From: Mesostigma viride
Taxonomy: Eukaryota; Streptophyta; Mesostigmatophyceae; Mesostigmatales; Mesostigmataceae
Assembly (NCBI GenBank): GCA_009746045.1
Contig: RPFO01000016.1
Coordinates: 1,266,104 to 1,330,103 of the forward strand
Direction of reading: 5' to 3'
DNA length: 64,000 nt
Every line of letters starts with the position of its first letter. Positions within the stretch are counted from its first letter, which is position 1. Below, one piece after another: positions 41,918 through 54,650 of the stretch. The notes under the pieces were generated by a model. The model made no database searches and had not been told where the DNA came from. It saw only the letters and a list, made by a program, of their open reading frames with translations. The translations under genes and the position numbers were made by a program.

Positions 41918-44900
41918 CTACTTGTCCCCGCCCCCTTTCTCCCCGGCGCTATACAGCTTTGTCCACACATCCAATGCCAACCTATTCTCGTCCACACGCT
42001 CCTCCTTCTCCTCCTCCCCCAGCGCCGCATACGATGCAATCTGATACTCGAGCGCCTGCTTCACCTCCACGTCCTGTCGGCATGCGTTCACGTATCGGCC
42101 ATCCACCGACGCCAATGCTTGCAGTGCCAGCAGTGCTGCGACGGGGAGGTCGGGGTCCCCTTGTTCCTTCACGGCCGCGGCCACGTCGGTCAGGAAGCCC
42201 AGCCGCAGCATCGCCTGAGCCAGCTCCGTCGCGCTCTCCTGCAGCAGAGATGCCAGCATCTGCATGCCCTTCCTGGGGGGACCAAGGGACCCAGAAAAAA
42301 CGGAGGGCACAGAAAAAGGAGGGGGTTGAGAATGAGGGTGGAGAAAAAAGAAACGAAGCACAGGAAAGGTGCATGAGCACAATAATATACTTCACAGGAA
42401 TGACTGGAATGTAGTTAGAAAAGAGCTCATCAACAAAAGGCTCATCTGCATGCTTTTCCTTGGGGGACGCAGAAAAAACAACAACATGATAAGTGCTGTC
42501 CTCAATTCACCTGTGGACTGCCAGGCTGCCGCCCTTGTAAAACCAGCAACCTAATTGAACCCACTTCATCTCTCCCAAAGGCGTTGCCCTCGGCCTCATC
42601 CTCATCGTGTTACTCACCTCCTCACGGCCAGGCTGGGGTCTCTCAAGCTGTCCCGCAGCAACTCCGCGCCGTTGTTCTCGAGGAAGAGCTGCCCGGCAGG
42701 CTTGTTGCCGCGCACGAGGCCTGTAGGAGACCCCAGGTAATGATAAGCCGTTTTGATACAGCAATAATACGATGAGGAAAACATATTAACAGACTTTTCG
42801 CGACCGTCCCGGAGATATCGCCCCGAACCCGGGGGGGTCCCATTGCCCCGGGGGGGGGGGGAGGGGGTTCCGACCCCCCCACCCCCGACCATTTGTGAGT
42901 GGTGGTGGGTGGGGGTCTGACCCCCCCACCCACCCCGTCCCCCCTCCCCACCCCCACACCCCTGGGCCCTATTAACTTTGCCGCCCATTTTTTCCCACCC
43001 AGGTTTTCCCACCCAGGCTTTGCCGCCGAGTGTTTTCCCAAGATATAATATATTCAAGGTCATTACCATGTGCGACCCTTGGTCGACGTCGTGTGTGTGT
43101 GTGGAGGGTGTGTGGGGTGTGTGTGGGGTGTGTGGGAGGGTGGGTGGGGCAAGCCTTCATTGTCCCCCCCCCCCCCCCCCCCCTTGGACCCCCCGGGGGT
43201 GGCATCGCATGAGGGGGGAAGGGGGGGGGGGGTCTGACCCCCTAACCCCGGGGGCTTCCCGTGGCTGGGGAGGGGGGGGAGGGGGTGCTTGACACCCCCC
43301 CCCCCCCCCCCCGCTCTCGGGCGATATTTGCGGGAGTGTCGAGAACATGCTGTTAGATTGGGAGGATTACATGCCGCACACAAGGCCTGATGGAGCCCCC
43401 GGGTGATGATAAGCTGTTCCGATAGAGCATGGACGAGAAGGAACCAGTGTTAGATTGGGAGGATTCGATACCGTCAGATCAAAAGCATGTAGACAGCGTC
43501 ACGTTAGATAAGGGATGCAAAAACCGTGCAAAGGGGACCGGGGGGGGGGGGGCGGGAGGAGGGGGGGGGATGGTACGTACGAGCGGGAACAAACGTAGAA
43601 CAGGGAGGCTCAGAGATGCGTCACGTTAGATAAGGGACGGGGGGGGGGGGGGCATACATCACATAAGAGAAGAACCATGAGATTTCAAGGGCAAGACAGG
43701 GCAAGACAGCGCAAGACAGGGCAAGACAGGGCAAGACAGGGCAAGACAGGGCAAGACAGGGCAAAACAGGGCAAGACAGGGCAAGACAGGGCAAGACAGG
43801 GCAAGACAGGGCAAGACAGGGCAGGACAGGGCAAGACAGGGCAAGACAGGGCAAGACAGGGCAAGACAGGGCAAGACAGGGCAAGACAGGGCAAGACAGG
43901 GCAAGACAGGGCAAGACAGGGCAAGACAGGGCAAGACAGGGCAAGACAGGGCAAGACAGGGCAAGACAGGGCAAGACAGGGCAAGACAGGGCAAGACAGG
44001 GCAAGACAGGGCAAGACAGGGCAAGACAGGGCAAGACAGGGCAAGACAGGGCAAGACAGGGCAAGACAGGGCAAGACAGGGCAAGACAGGGCAAGACAGG
44101 GCAAGACAGGGCAAGACAGGGCAAGACAGGGCAAGACAGGGCAAGACAGGGCAAGACAGGGCAAGACAGGGCAAGACAGGGCAAGACAGGGCAAGACAGG
44201 GCAAGACAGGGCAAGACAGGGCAAGACAGGGCAAGACAGGGCAAGACAGGGCAAGACAGGGCGAGACAGGGCGAGACAGGGCAAGACAGGGCAAGACAGG
44301 GCAAGACAGGGCAAGACAGGGCAAGACAGGGCAAGACAGGGCAAGACAGGGCAAGACAGGGCAAGACAGGGCAAGACAGGGCAAGACAGGGCAAGACAGG
44401 GCAAGACAGGGCAAGACAGGGCAAGACAGGGCAAGACAGCGCAAGACAGCGCAAGACAGGGCAAGACAGGGCAAGACAGGGCAAGACAGGGGAAGACAGG
44501 GCAAGACAGGGCAAGACAGGGCAAGACAGGGCAAGACAGGGCAAGACAGGGCAAGAGAGGGCAAGACAGGGCAAGACAGGGCAAGACAGCGCAAGACAGG
44601 GCAACATAGGGCAAGACAGGGCGAAACGGCAAGTCTTGAACTTGTTGGGACTTGTTGGGACGTACACGACACCATGCCTGCCTGAGAAAACATAAAACGT
44701 GACATACAACTTGAGGTAAAACATGACATAAAACATTAGATAAAGCATGACATGAAACATGACATGAAACATGACATAAAACATGACATAAACATGACAT
44801 GAGAAACCAAGCCTTCAGCACGTTGGAACGTACATGATATGGCGCCGAGCGAGCGCAGCCTCACGGTGCTGTCCTCGCTTCGGGCGGCGGCGAGCAGTGC

Positions 44901-47900
44901 GGGCAAGCTGCCTGCCTCCATGGCCCGCGCCTGCAGGTCCTGCACGTTCTGCACCATGAGAGCGATGGTCTCCGCCGCGCGCCACTGGAGAGGGGGTGAT
45001 GGCCGCTGGAGCAGCGCCAGCAGGTGGGGGAAGGCGCCGATCTTGAAGAAATCTGATCGTGTGTGTGAGGGGAGGGGGGGCCGTGGGCGGCGGTCAGTAG
45101 GGAGGGAAGCGGGTGGGTGCGTGGGTGGGTGCTGGGTGAGAGTCTAAGGAATAAACAAGTGAAGGTGGGTAGGTCAAGTAGGTCAGGCACAAGTGAGAGC
45201 GTGAGGAACGAACAAGTGAAGGTGGGTAGGTCAAGTAGGTCAGGCACAAGTGAGAGCGTGAGGAATGGACAAGTGAAGGTGGGTAGGTCGAGTAGGTCAG
45301 GCACAAGTGAGAGCGTGAGGAATGGACAAGTGAAGGTGGGTAGGTCAAGTAGGTCAGGCACAAGTGAGAGCGTGAGGAATGGACAAGTGAAGGTGGGTAG
45401 GTCAAGTAGGTCAGGCACAAGTGAGAGCGTGAGGAATGGACAAGGGAAGGTGGGTAGGTCAAGTAGGTCAGGCACAAGTGAGAGCGTGAGGAATGGACAA
45501 GTGAAGGTGGGTAGGTCAAGTAGGTCAGGCACAAGTGAGAGCGTGAGGAATGGACAAGTGAAGGTGGGTAGGTCAAGTAGGTCAGGCACAAGTGAGAGCG
45601 TGAGGAATGGACAAGTGAAGGTGGGTAGGTCAAGTAGGTCAGGCACAAGTGAGAGCGTGAGGAATGGACAAGGGAAGGTGGGTAGGTCGAGTAGGTCAGG
45701 CACAAGTGAGAGCGTGAGGAATGGACAAGTGAAGGTGGGTAGGTCAAGTAGGTCAGGCACAAGTGAGAGCGTGAGGAATGAACAAGTGAAGGTGGGTAGG
45801 TCAAGTAGGTCAGGCACAAGTGAGAGCGTGAGGAATGGACAAGGGAAGGTGGGTAGGTCGAGTAGGTCAGGCACAAGTGAGAGCGTGAGGAATGGACAAG
45901 TGAAGGTGGGTAGGTCGAGTAGGTCAGGCACAAGTGAGAGCGTGAGGAATGGACAAGGGAAGGTGGGTAGGTCAAGTAGGTCAGGCACAAGTGAGAGCGT
46001 GAGGAATGAACAAGGGAAGGTGGGTAGGTCAAGTAGGTCAGGCACAAGTGAGAGCGTGAGGAATGGACAAGTGAAGGTGGGTAGGTCGAGTAGGTCAGGC
46101 ACAAGTGAGAGCGTGAGGAATGGACAAGTGAAGGTGGGTAGGTCAAGTAGGTCAGGCACAAGTGAGAGCGTGAGGAATGAACAAGGGAAGGTGGGTAGGT
46201 CGAGTAGGTCAGGCACAAGTGAGAGCGTGAGGAATGGACAAGTGAAGGTGGGTAGGTCAAGTAGGTCAGGCACAAGTGAGAGCGTGAGGAATGGACAAGT
46301 GAAGGTGGGTAGGTCAAGTAGGTCAGGCACAAGTGAGAGCGTGAGGAATGGACAAGGGAAGGTGGGTAGGTCGAGTAGGTCAGGCACAAGTGAGAGCGTG
46401 AGGAATGGACAAGTGAAGGTGGGTAGGTCGAGTAGGTCAGGCACAAGTGAGAGCGTGAGGAATGGACAAGGGAAGGTGGGTAGGTCGAGTAGGTCAGGCA
46501 CAAGTGAGAGCGTGAGGAATGGACAAGGGAAGGTGGGTAGGTCGAGTAGGTCAGGCACAAGTGAGAGCGTGAGGAATGAACAAGTGAAGGTGGGTAGGTC
46601 GAGTAGGTCAGGCACAAGTGAGAGCGTGAGGAATGGACAAGGGAAGGTGGGTAGGTCGAGTAGGTCAGGCACAAGTGAGAGCGTGAGGAATGGACAAGTG
46701 AAGGTGGGTAGGTCGAGTAGGTCAGGCACAAGTGAGAGCGTGAGGAATGGACAAGTGAAGGTGGGTAGGTCGAGTAGGTCAGGCACAAGTGAGAGCGTGA
46801 GGAATGGACAAGGGAAGGTGGGTAGGTCGAGTAGGTCAGGCACAAGTGAGAGCGTGAGGAATGGACAAGTGAAGGTGGGTAGGTCGAGTAGGTCAGGCAC
46901 AAGTGAGAGTGTGAGGAATGGACAAGGGAAGGTGGGTAGGTCAAGTAGGTCAGGCACAAGTGAGAGCGTGAGGAATGGACAAGGGAAGGTGGGTAGGTCA
47001 AGTAGGTCAGGCACAAGTGAGAGCGTGAGGAATGAACAAGGGAAGGTGGGTAGGTCAAGTAGGTCAGGCACAAGTGAGAGCGTGAGGAATGGACAAGGGA
47101 AGGTGGGTAGGTCGAGTAGGTCAGGCACAAGTGAGAGCGTGAGGAATGGACAAGGGAAGGTGGGTAGGTCGAGTAGGTCAGGCACAAGTGAGAGCGTGAG
47201 GAATGGACAAGTGAAGGTGGGTAGGTCGAGTAGGTCAGGCACAAGTGAGAGCGTGAGGAATGGACAAGTGAAGGTGGGTAGGTCGAGTAGGTCAGCCACA
47301 AGTGAGAGCGTGAGGAATGGACAAGGGAAGGTGGGTAGGTCGAGTAGGTCAGGCACAAGTGAGAGCGTGAGGAATGGACAAGGGAAGGTGGGTAGGTCGA
47401 GTAGGTCAGGCACAAGTGAGAGCGTGAGGAATGGACAAGTGAAGGTGGGTAGGTCGAGTAGGTCAGGCACAAGTGAGAGCGTGAGGAACGAACAAGTGAA
47501 GGTGGGTAGGTCGAGTAGGTCAGGCACAAGTGAGAGCGTGAGGAATGGACAAGTGAAGGTGGGTAGGTCAAGTAGGTCAGGCACAAGTGAGAGCGTGAGG
47601 AATGGACAAGTGAAGGTGGGTAGGTCAAGTAGGTCAGGCACAAGTGAGAGCGTGAGGAATGGACAAGTGAAGGTGGGTAGGTCGAGTAGGTCAGGCACAA
47701 GTGAGAGCGTGAGGAATGGACAAGTGAAGGTGGGTAGGTCGAGTAGGTCAGGCACAAGTGAGAGCGTGAGGAATGAACAAGGGAAGGTGGGAAGGTCGAG
47801 TAGGTCAGGCACAAGTGAGAGCGTGAGGAACGAACAAGTGAAGGTGGGTAGGTCGAGTAGGTCAGGCACAAGTGAGAGCGTGAGGAATGGACAAGTGAAG

Positions 47901-48505
47901 GTGGGTAGGTCGAGTAGGTCAGGCACAAGTGAGAGCGTGAGGAATGAACAAGTGAAGGTGGGTAGGTCAAGTAGGTCAGGCACAAGTGAGAGCGTGAGGA
48001 ATGGACAAGTGAAGGTGGGTAGGTCGAGTAGGTCAGGCACAAGTGAGAGCGTGAGGAATGGACAAGGGAAGGTGGGTAGGTCGAGTAGGTCAGGCACAAG
48101 TGAGAGCGTGAGGAATGGACAAGGGAAGGTGGGTAGGTCGAGTAGGTCAGGCACAAGTGAGAGCGTGAGGAATGAACAAGTGAAGGTGGGTAGGTCGAGT
48201 AGGTCAGGCACAAGTGAGAGCGTGAGGAATGGACAAGGGAAGGTGGGTAGGTCGAGTAGGTCAGGCACAAGTGAGAGCGTGAGGAATAAACAAGTGAAGG
48301 TGGGTAGGTCAAGTAGGTCAGGCACAAGTGAGAGCGTGAGGAATGGACAAGTTAAGAAGTCAAGTAGGTTAACGTGAGCCTCAGAAATAGATGTGCTGGT
48401 CCTTATTCCGTCGTGTTGGCCTGGTCCCCTTGGCTCCCACCTCCTCGTGTGTGTGTGTGTGTGTGGTCACTATAGTATCTTGAGCGTGCATGTGTGTGCA
48501 TGTGC

Positions 48506-48592
<87 letters not shown>

Positions 48593-49768
48593 GACGGCGG
48601 TCGTGTGTGGTGGTGTGAGGGGGGTATGCGTGCGTGCGCGTGCGCCTGAGTGTGTGCTATAGGATGCGTGGGACGGGGGCCATGGGAATGACGAGTGGTG
48701 ACAGGGTACCATACAAAGGTACTACACAATCGTACTATGCAACAGTGCTTTACAACGGTACTACACAACGGTACTATTATACAATTATGTGACAGGGCAT
48801 TATACAATCGTACTGTACAACCGTACTATACAAAGGTACTATGGAACGGTGGTGATGAGGTTCTACACAACAGATCATGGGAGATACCAGGAATAACAAC
48901 AGGGGGATTACAGGAACAGAAAACGATAGTGACGGGCGACGGCAGACCCTGCAGGTCGCCACACATCACGCCCTGGCATTAGCAAGCAAACCGTGGGAGT
49001 TACAGCAGCTGTTAAAAGTACTGAACATAATATACATGCATAATCTACAACGTAACTATAGAGACCGCTCCCTCTACTCGCCACGGATGGCATATCCATT
49101 TGTGGCAGAGGACGCGCTGCCTCTGCTCCCACTCCACTTGCAAAATATGGCCAACTTTCCATTTGGGGTCAAGGTTGGAAACACCGCGGCCGCCCTGGCC
49201 ACAGGGAGGCACCGCCGGGGCAGGGACGTTTCCCGTGAGTCCCTGGACGGTTGCCAGTAGCAGCATGATTCTCTGCATGCATGGGACGCTGTTGCTGCTG
49301 CTGAAATCGCCAACAACCTGAGCGAAGGAAGGGGACTAACCTTTAGCGTTGTCCAAATCGCACAAGATGTCTTGTAGCTCTTCCATGACTCCTGCAAACA
49401 GGAAGCGTGGGACCGATTCACGTGTTCGAACGGAGGTGAAAGATCCACGTAGGCCAAGTGCAAAGCACGAATAAATGCTGGGCATACAGTACCATGGCAG
49501 AATGCTTCCGCTTCGCATTAACAAACGTTGTCCGCTTACCCTCCATGTCCTGGTCCGTCACGCCCTGTCGTTCCAATTCCTCTGAGGGCATTTGCAAGAG
49601 CACATCGATTTCCTTCATGCGCTGCACGATATTTATGCATCGTTCCGCCATCGCCGCCCTAAAAAACTCTGCATCCTCAGGAGTGATGCGAGAAGGGCCC
49701 GTGGCCCCATCGCAATGCTCTATGGCAAACTTAACAAGCGCTGGGTCGAACCCCGTGCCTTGAAACAT
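41918..49768 (-). CDS. HspBP1/Fes1-like Hsp70 nucleotide exchange factor
   Basis: Five exons join in frame to 957 nt (318 aa plus stop): 49768-49540, 49391-49341, 45052-44834, 42720-42618, 42272-41918. Every junction has GT and AG and the phases fit (1, 1, 1, 2). The N-terminal part (MFQGTGFDPALVKFAIEHC, VQRMKEIDVLL, LQDILCDLDNAKDFFKIGA) follows the Fes1/HspBP1 N-domain. The centre has armadillo repeats (LLALLQRPSPPLQWRAAETI, LPALLAAARSEDSTVRLRSL, AISCLVRGNKPA). These proteins release ADP from cytosolic or ER Hsp70 by wrapping its nucleotide domain. No signal peptide is seen, so the cytosol is likely. Introns 2 (4288 bp) and 3 (2113 bp) are filled with tandem repeats. Confidence 0.9.
42830..43320. 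repeat. Poly-G/poly-C-rich intron segment
   Basis: Long runs of C and G alternate with GTGTGG and GGTGGGTGGGG inside intron 3 of the HspBP1/Fes1 gene. The homopolymer runs may hide assembly length errors. Potential G-quadruplex sequence is abundant. Confidence 0.8.
43376..43430 (-). pseudogene. Decayed duplicate of the exon 4 start of HspBP1/Fes1
   Basis: The plus strand GCACACAAGGCCTGATGGAG followed by GATGATAAGCTGTT resembles the true exon 4 acceptor region at 42711-42755 (GCGCACGAGGCCTGTAGGAG and AATGATAAGCCGTTTTG). The consensus acceptor is disrupted, so it should not be used. Confidence 0.45.
43688..44620. repeat. Decamer array (GGGCAAGACA)n, about 93 copies
   Basis: Inside intron 3, the 10-bp unit GGGCAAGACA repeats with rare substitutions (GCAGGACA, GCGAGACA, GCAACATA). 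Because 10 is not a multiple of 3 and the unit lacks stops, all frames stay open. The resulting long ORFs on both strands are not genes. Confidence 0.95.
45146..48356. repeat. 57-bp minisatellite, about 56 copies
   Basis: Intron 2 carries a tandem array whose unit includes GGTGGGTAGGTC and CACAAGTGAGAGCGTGAGG. Copies are the same length and differ mainly at three sites: CAAGTGAAGG or CAAGGGAAGG, AATGGACAAG or AATGAACAAG, and GGTCAAGTAGG or GGTCGAGTAGG. The unit is 19 codons long and stop-free in several frames, so it gives spurious ORFs of more than 1000 codons on both strands. Confidence 0.97.
48509..48591. repeat. (GT)n microsatellite
   Basis: An almost pure GT run of about 80 bp in intron 2 of the HspBP1/Fes1 gene, followed by a degenerate GGTACTAC/CGTACTA repeat up to about 48845. 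Confidence 0.9.
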
Positions 49769-50169
49769 GGATGGAATTTCCTCGAACACAGACTATTAAC
49801 GAGCCGAATTTAATGTAAACTATTTACACGGGCGTATTGACTCGATGAAGCTGGTAAAATAGCTTTAAGTCAATCAGATGAAAACCACCAGCTTCTTATG
49901 ATATTGTAAATAATAAGTAATGTATGGCATACGGCCTTCAACGGTCACAACCGTGATGAAATTAATTCCTTAGGCTGTGTCGCCCATGTCGGCAAAGTAC
50001 TGCCCGCTAGTTGCACGTGGAACTCTGCAAGCTGAAACGTGTCAAGCGAATGGCAGCAGTCTTTGACATGGAACCCTCTCGCACACTCTGGAGTCTGGGA
50101 ATGGAGTCTGGAGCCTGGAGCCCAGAAATCTCGCGGATATGTACAGAGTCTGTAGCCGGCGTTGGGAAT
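49769..50169. promoter_or_regulatory. Upstream region of the HspBP1/Fes1 gene
   Basis: This AT-rich stretch precedes the start codon at 49768. It contains an inverted pair GAAGCTGGT / ACCAGCTTC (about 49847-49895). No TATA box can be fixed. Beyond about 50170 repeat sequence begins. Confidence 0.35.
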
Positions 50170-50340
50170 AAACTGCCTCCGGACAGGAGGGGTGACATTG
50201 AGCCAAGCTAAATAGGGGCCGGATCCTGCAGCCGCCGGTCCAGAATATCTGGCCCCTATTTCCATAATAGGGGCCAGTGCAGCAACCGGCACCAACTGGA
50301 GCTGGCCCCCATGTTTTCGGCCCCTATAGGGGAGCGGGGG
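50170..50340. repeat. Left arm of an outer inverted repeat
   Basis: The segment with CAGGAGGGGTGACATTGAGC and ATAGGGGCCGG is found inverted and diverged at about 56130-56300 (GTCACCCCTCCTC, ATAGGGGCCGGCG). The pair brackets the long-TIR element below, which suggests nesting of one inverted-repeat element inside another. Confidence 0.55.
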
Positions 50341-50545
50341 GCCGACTTTCATGCAGCCGTCAGCCCATAGAGTCTGGCCCCCAAATGCTACAGCATGGCG
50401 GAATTTGCAAGCAAGGCGGCCGAGTCTGCCCGCACCGCATATTTAGTGTTTTGTTGCGAACAATTCCTTGGGATTTTAGTTTCAGGCTGCCTATATATTA
50501 GCGTATTGTCAGATCGTTACCGAGGAGGGAGCCGCTCATAGTAGC

Positions 50546-50722
50546 ATGTCTGAACCGCCGGACATTGGACCGGAGGAAGGGCCTGGTCTGCAACGCGGCT
50601 GGCCAGACTTGTATTATGACCAAGACAACCGCCGAGCCACTGCAGAATATTCTTATTTAATTCTGGGTGAGGATGGTCTATCGGTGAAATGCATAGCATG
50701 CGGTCATGACAAGCGCTTTTGA
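50546..50722 (+). pseudogene. ORF with CxxC motif, cut by the long-TIR element
   Basis: The ORF begins MSEPPDIGPEEGPG and reads WPDLYYDQDNRR, then VKCIACGHDKR before hitting a stop within the terminal repeat of the next element. On the far side of that element (from 55924) the frame stays open and offers CHHFKHH, so a zinc-binding CxxC/CHH protein may have been cut in two. This is an inference from two short fragments. Confidence 0.35.
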
Positions 50723-51852
50723 CAGATCTGTAAAGTTAGGGCCCGAAAAATACAGATGGCTAGGCGTATATGCAGATCTGTTTTTTTAATACAGATCTGT
50801 ACGTAAACTCCGACGTAATGCCTTTACGTCTTCGGGGGTCGAAGTGCAGGCCGTGCTCAGTACCTGGAAGCAAAATTCAGCCATGGCTACGAAAGCTAAT
50901 AGAGGAATGTCAGCCGTATGACCTGCACACGAGGGTAATTAAGAAATCAAGCCGAAGTTAATCCTGCATCTGAGCGAGCAGAATAATTGCAAACACAACA
51001 GCAATTGTGCGACAGACCAAACAATATCGCCGCGTGCACTAGGCTCTGTATTCTGGTCACACCCAGATGCATTGGCTACATTGGATTAGGCGCCTTAACG
51101 AACTCAGTCGAGGGAAAACGCGAGGAGCGCCATCTAAGCAGTTGCTTGTCATGTCTATACGCCCGGGCATCTCATGATCTGTCTACCATGCACGCATTTT
51201 CCTTGGATGAATCAAACAGCTTTTGACATTTTAATGGCGACAATGAAGTCCGGCCACGACAGTATAGCGCTGCTCAGAGCTTCGTTGTCGAGAAAGGTTT
51301 AAGAGGTGCTTTTTCCGGGCAGATAATTTAACTCTGCCTAGATCCCGGTAGCTTTCAGCACGCGCATATTGCTTGAGGTAAGCGAGCCACGACGCCTGCA
51401 GGTGCTCCTGCCGAGGTGGAGACCTCCGAGAGCACGTGGATTAGGCTCATGCGTCAAAGCAGCATCGACCTTCATTCTCCTGGTGTGGAAGGTCACTTTT
51501 CAGGATTAACATATCTGAATGTTGATTGCCTGTTCATTTTCCGTCAATTGAGCAGCGATTGAAACCATGAGCCATGCAAGTGTAAGGTGCAGAATTCAGT
51601 TGATGAACCCAAGCAGGTAATGTGCAAAATAGATGAACCCAAGTAATATGTGCAGATGTTTCGTCCCACTGGCTGTGTGCTATTGCATGAACCGTGTAGG
51701 CCCTTGGCGTGTACTCACTTGCTGCAACCGTGCCCACAGCTGCTTGTCAATACACGCGGCAGGCACAACGACTTTTGCCGCGAGGTGAAACATTTAACTC
51801 CCCCACACCTTGCATTTTTCACTCTTTCTTTTCCCTATCCATCCTACCCCCC

Positions 51853-52545
51853 AGCACACACACACGCCCACATACATACACATGCACATAAATGTTCACA
51901 CACACATGCACACACGCACGCATACACACATGCACACATACACACATGCACACACGCACACATGCACACATGCACACACGCACACACGCACACATACACA
52001 CATGCACACATACACACATGCACACACGCACACATGCACACACGCACACATGCACACATACACACATGCACACACGCACACATGCACACATGCACACATG
52101 CACACACGCACGCATACACACATGCACACATACACACATGCACACACGCACGCATACACACATGCACACATACACACATGCACACACGCACACATGCACA
52201 CACGCACACACGCACACACGCACACACGCACACACGCACACACGCACACACGCACACACGCACACACGCACACACGCACACACGCACACACGCACACACG
52301 CACACACGCACACACGCACACACGCACACACGCACACACGCACACACGCACACACGCACACACGCACACACGCACACACGCACACACGCACACACGCACA
52401 CACGCACACACGCACACACGCACACACGCACACACGCACACACGCACACACGCACACACGCACACACGCACACTCGCACACACGCACACACGCACACACA
52501 CACACATGCACACACGCATACACGCACACACGCACACACATGCAC
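51853..52545. repeat. Octamer array (CACACACG)n with CACACATG and CACACATA variants
   Basis: The first half (to about 52200) mixes CACACATG, CACACATA and CACACACG units. The second half is almost pure CACACACG. It gives spurious His/Thr-rich ORFs on the plus strand and Cys/Val-rich ones on the minus strand. Confidence 0.95.
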
Positions 52546-54149
52546 ACTGTGACATACACATGTATGCACACAATATCACACACATGCACACACCCACGTG
52601 CGCACATGCACGCTAACACATGCATGCACACAAACATGTGCACACACCCACGAGCACACGTGCACATGCATACAAACGCACACAAACACAGGCCGACTTG
52701 CACACATGCGCCACACACATCAATCCATCACCAATAAACGGGTACTGCTTGGACCCAACGACCTTCTTACTCGCCTGTCCACCCAATGCTCTGCCCATCC
52801 TCCCGCCTGCCCGCCTACAAGTCTGCCACCCGCCTATCTGCCCACCCATCTGTCAACCTGCCTGCCTGCCTGCTTGTGTGCATGCCTGCGGGCCTGCATG
52901 TGCACCTGCGCCCATGCACCTATTATGCCCCCATGGCACATACATGCAGCCTAGCTAGTTGAGTGTCTCTAGGCACGCGCACATGGGTGGCTACATGGGC
53001 ATTTGCCTGTGTCTTAGGCTGGGGCGTTGGGCTGATTAGCTCTTCAACCGTCTGGACTGGAACCACCGAAACGGACTGAGTTTGGGTATCTTTGTGCGCC
53101 TGAGAGTAACTAGCCAAATAAGATTTTCTGGCCCACCCTTGGAACCAAGCATGCTTTTATATCAAATAATGTTTGGGAAATTTGGTTGGTCACATATCTA
53201 TGCCCCATGCATGCTATAAATAGCACCCCCCCCAGGGGGGTACGGTGCACATGGGGTTGGTGACATATATAATGCATTATAGACCATTTACACAAATCAG
53301 GTGGCCCTGGCCTTTTAAAGGCAGTTTATTAGAATCACAGGCATGCCATCAATGCATTCACAGCATGAAATGTCACAGAACTGCACATGCTAGCTAGCAA
53401 ACAGCCCAAAATAGCTCAGACCGTTATAACGGTGCAAGCTATTTTGGGACGGTTGCTAGAACTGCCGTATAGGTTTCCTATCCCAAAGTGGCACAAAACA
53501 ACAACTAGATGGCCACAAAAGCAATGCCAACACCATGTCCAGCATATAAGACACAAGCTCATGCTATACAATAGGTGTAAGGCTCATATCAAGGCCTAAA
53601 GCGCGCGTACAAAGGGTGGCAAGGAGCTACATCACTAACACACCCAATGAACGACAAAACACCTCTATGTTCTTGGAAACAATGAATAAAACAATAGGAA
53701 TAAGTTGGTATAATGCTCCCATGCAAACAGGTTATGGGTATCTCCACGATTTTCACATGCAATGGATGCAAACAAGAAGGTGGGCGTTGGCCAGCAAAAC
53801 AAGAAGCCACGCCTAACACTGGTCAGAAAAGAACTTGTCTCGGGGTGCTTGACCAAGGAAAAGCATTGGGTAATCAACGTTACCATATTAGTGACCGATA
53901 ACAATCGTTACCTCGCTATTTCCGTTGCAGCATCAGCTAACGGTGACCAAACATGGTCCAAAATCTGCTTGACCTGATGGTATTCCCCAACCATGACAAG
54001 CCGATGCGTAGAGGCAGCAAAACAACAAAAAGACAATCACAACCCCTCGGTAATAACTCTGATATTAGCTTTAAACGATAATACAACTATATACGGCTAA
54101 TAGAACACGCTTGGAGGCTAGAACGTACCAGGTCGGTACAGCAGATTAC
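52546..54149. other. Interior of the long-TIR element, no gene seen
   Basis: The sequence holds degenerate CA-rich and CTGCC-rich stretches up to 52960, a palindromic CACCCCCCCCAGGGGGG near 53224-53240, and single-copy sequence without a credible ORF. Confidence 0.4.
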
Positions 54150-54650
54150 CTTTCTTGCGCGAGCCAGCACGCCAGAGTAATGGACGTAGCCTCGAGCCTT
54201 TACTGGCTGCCAATGCTAATAAATCTTGTTGGGAACAACGTACTAAATTGATCGATGCGCAGATGTCTGGGAAAATTCGGCCTAGCAACATGCAGCACTC
54301 GCACCATCACTGCCTGGCCGCTAACGTCATTTGCTGCGCCGACCAGCACCCCGAGACCCATCTACGTACCTCCAAACCTTCCATGGCTAGGGATATTCAA
54401 TTTTTAGGATCTAAGAATCATGCCTACGAAATTTGAGTCCAATACGTCAAGCCATTCTCTCGTACCAGTCAGTTCTTTGCACCGCCATAGCCATGCGCGT
54501 CAATATTTTTCCTGCACGTCGGTCCCGTTGGACCATGGTACCCCCCTAACTTTGCTCAAGCATATCTCCCTGGCCAGGTGTCCAAAGTACGGTCTGAAGT
54601 GCTCTACGGAAAGCTGACGTCTAGATCTTTCGATCCCCCCAGGTTTGACC
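54150..54650. repeat. Diverged copy of repeat family A
   Basis: Segments such as AATCATGCCTACGAAATT and GTCAAGCCATTCTCTCGTAC correspond to ATCATGCCTGCAAAATT and GTCAAGCCATGCTCCCATAC in unit A at 33308-33357. Divergence is far greater than among the three units at 33-38 kb. Confidence 0.7.

Noticed and set aside
43621-44821. ORFs of 300-390 codons in several frames with Leu/Ser/Cys/Pro or Gly/Lys/Gln/Asp repeats
   Set aside because: Products of the 10-bp array, which has no stops in any frame.
45146-48356. CRISPR array
   Set aside because: The 57-bp units are back to back with no unique spacers, no cas genes are present, and the locus is a eukaryotic intron.
44861-48377. Very long ORFs of 1000 or more codons on both strands
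   Set aside because: They are the stop-free translation of a 57-bp repeat in several frames and lie in an intron.
48877-49260. 127-codon plus-strand ORF in intron 2 of the HspBP1/Fes1 gene
   Set aside because: No domain, low protein-like character, and it lies within a gene on the other strand.
51650-52737. His/Thr-rich and Cys/Val-rich ORFs
   Set aside because: Translations of the CACACACG octamer array.
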